Assembly (NCBI GenBank): GCA_017521005.1
Contig: JAFXEC010000001.1
Location: 1 to 44,544, forward strand
Reading direction: 5' to 3'
DNA length: 44,544 nt
Source: Clostridia bacterium
GTDB taxonomy: Bacteria; Bacillota; Clostridia; TANB77; CAG-465
The notes under the pieces were generated by a model, which worked only from the letters and a program-made list of their open reading frames with translations, did not search any database and was not told the DNA's origin. Both the position numbers and the translations under genes were made by a program. Shown here piece by piece: positions 44,289-44,544 of the stretch (the stretch's first letter is position 1; every line of letters begins with the position of its first letter).

Positions 44289-44544
44289 GTTCTAACCTCT
44301 CTTTTAATCTATTTAGCTTTCTCAAACCTTGTGCAAATACTTCATCTCTACAATCAAACATCATCATCATTTGGTCTATCATGATTAAAACGTCTGCTAG
44401 TTCCTCATATAAGTTTTCTTGGCTTTCCTTAGTAGTAAATCCCTCTCCACTTGATAACTCTGTTAAAATCCTACTTACAGCTCTTGAGAGTTCCCCACAT
44501 TCTTCAATACATTTAAGCATTTGATTATGTGTGCCATATGTATC
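44278..44544 (-). CDS. MazG-like nucleotide pyrophosphohydrolase (continues past the window end into 1-171)
   Basis: Holds the catalytic core of the 98-residue MazG-like protein: EECGELSRAVSRIL and EELADVLIMIDQMM, the two acidic metal-binding motifs of the all-alpha NTP pyrophosphatase fold. Its first codons lie past the window end and are present in the left copy, where the ATG is at 171. Small single-domain MazG of this size is common in phages and acts on dNTPs; the exact substrate is not determined. Confidence 0.85.
   Translation of the reverse strand, partial: DTYGTHNQMLKCIEECGELSRAVSRILTELSSGEGFTTKESQENLYEELADVLIMIDQMMMMFDCRDEVFAQGLRKLNRLKERLEHDN
44404..44544. repeat. Terminal direct repeat, right copy (circle overlap)
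   Basis: Identical to the first 141 bases of the window; see the left copy. It is redundant sequence that closes the circle, not a second locus. Confidence 0.95.

Overview
This window is a complete, circularly closed genome of a temperate, contractile-tailed (myovirus-type) phage of a low-GC Bacillota host, probably a clostridial one. The first 141 bases are repeated exactly as the last 141, so the unique molecule is 44,403 bp. An exact 141-bp overlap is what a k=141 assembler leaves on a closed circle. The MazG-like gene runs across this junction. The phage evidence is direct: terminases, portal, capsid, sheath and tube, tape measure, baseplate J, holin, endolysin, large serine integrase and several phage repressors. 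The host is inferred only from AT-rich composition, GGAGG-type ribosome binding sites, XkdX, replisome-organizer and DUF2508-like genes, and the style of the promoters.

Layout. Most genes are on the minus strand, so each transcript runs towards lower coordinates. About 3.4 to 1.4 kb holds an XRE regulator, an ERF-type annealing protein, a NinB-like protein and an HNH protein. About 1.3 kb, across the junction, down to 40.1 kb holds a long train of tiny early genes (zinc-binding, membrane and MTNGD proteins), MazG, RusA and a candidate late regulator. About 40.0 to 37.0 kb holds a radical-SAM protein, a ParB-like protein and both terminase subunits. About 36.9 to 30.3 kb holds a cytosine methyltransferase, portal, Mom-type DNA modifier, minor head protein, scaffold and capsid. 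About 30.2 to 25.8 kb holds connector genes with two HNH endonucleases, then sheath and tube. About 25.8 to 13.3 kb holds the tail chaperone (frameshifted), the tape measure split by a group I intron, the baseplate and the fibres. About 13.3 to 9.3 kb holds lysis genes, a collagen-like fibre and a two-domain lysin. The plus-strand islands are a CI-like repressor (3.5 kb) and an XRE / degenerate recombinase / integrase operon (6.7 to 9.0 kb). Replication genes (replisome organizer, helicase-loader-like protein) lie between them at 4.0 to 6.2 kb.

The most unusual pattern is in the non-coding DNA. At least four times, a near-consensus sigma-70 promoter is followed by only about 50 to 135 nt of structured leader and then an intrinsic terminator, before the next late gene: ahead of the radical-SAM/terminase operon, the mom gene, the minor-head gene and the baseplate spike gene. 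Wobble pairs show that the hairpins are built for minus-strand RNA. The layout suggests late genes controlled by attenuation or processive antitermination at several places in the genome, or else a set of phage small RNAs. The mom leader carries a 10-nt perfect complement between its 5' part and its terminator loop.

Other notable items: a group I intron with a GIY-YIG gene in the tape-measure gene, with both splice sites identifiable; a connector gene interrupted by UAG in a GGU-UA-GGU context that resembles a translational-bypass site; a stand-alone serine-recombinase domain lacking its catalytic serine directly upstream of the integrase; a shared operator-like motif in three or more promoters; an endolysin fused to a phosphodiester-glycosidase domain with an internal start; and a seven-blade kelch fibre. 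I saw no tRNA, rRNA, CRISPR array, insertion sequence or diversity-generating reverse transcriptase.
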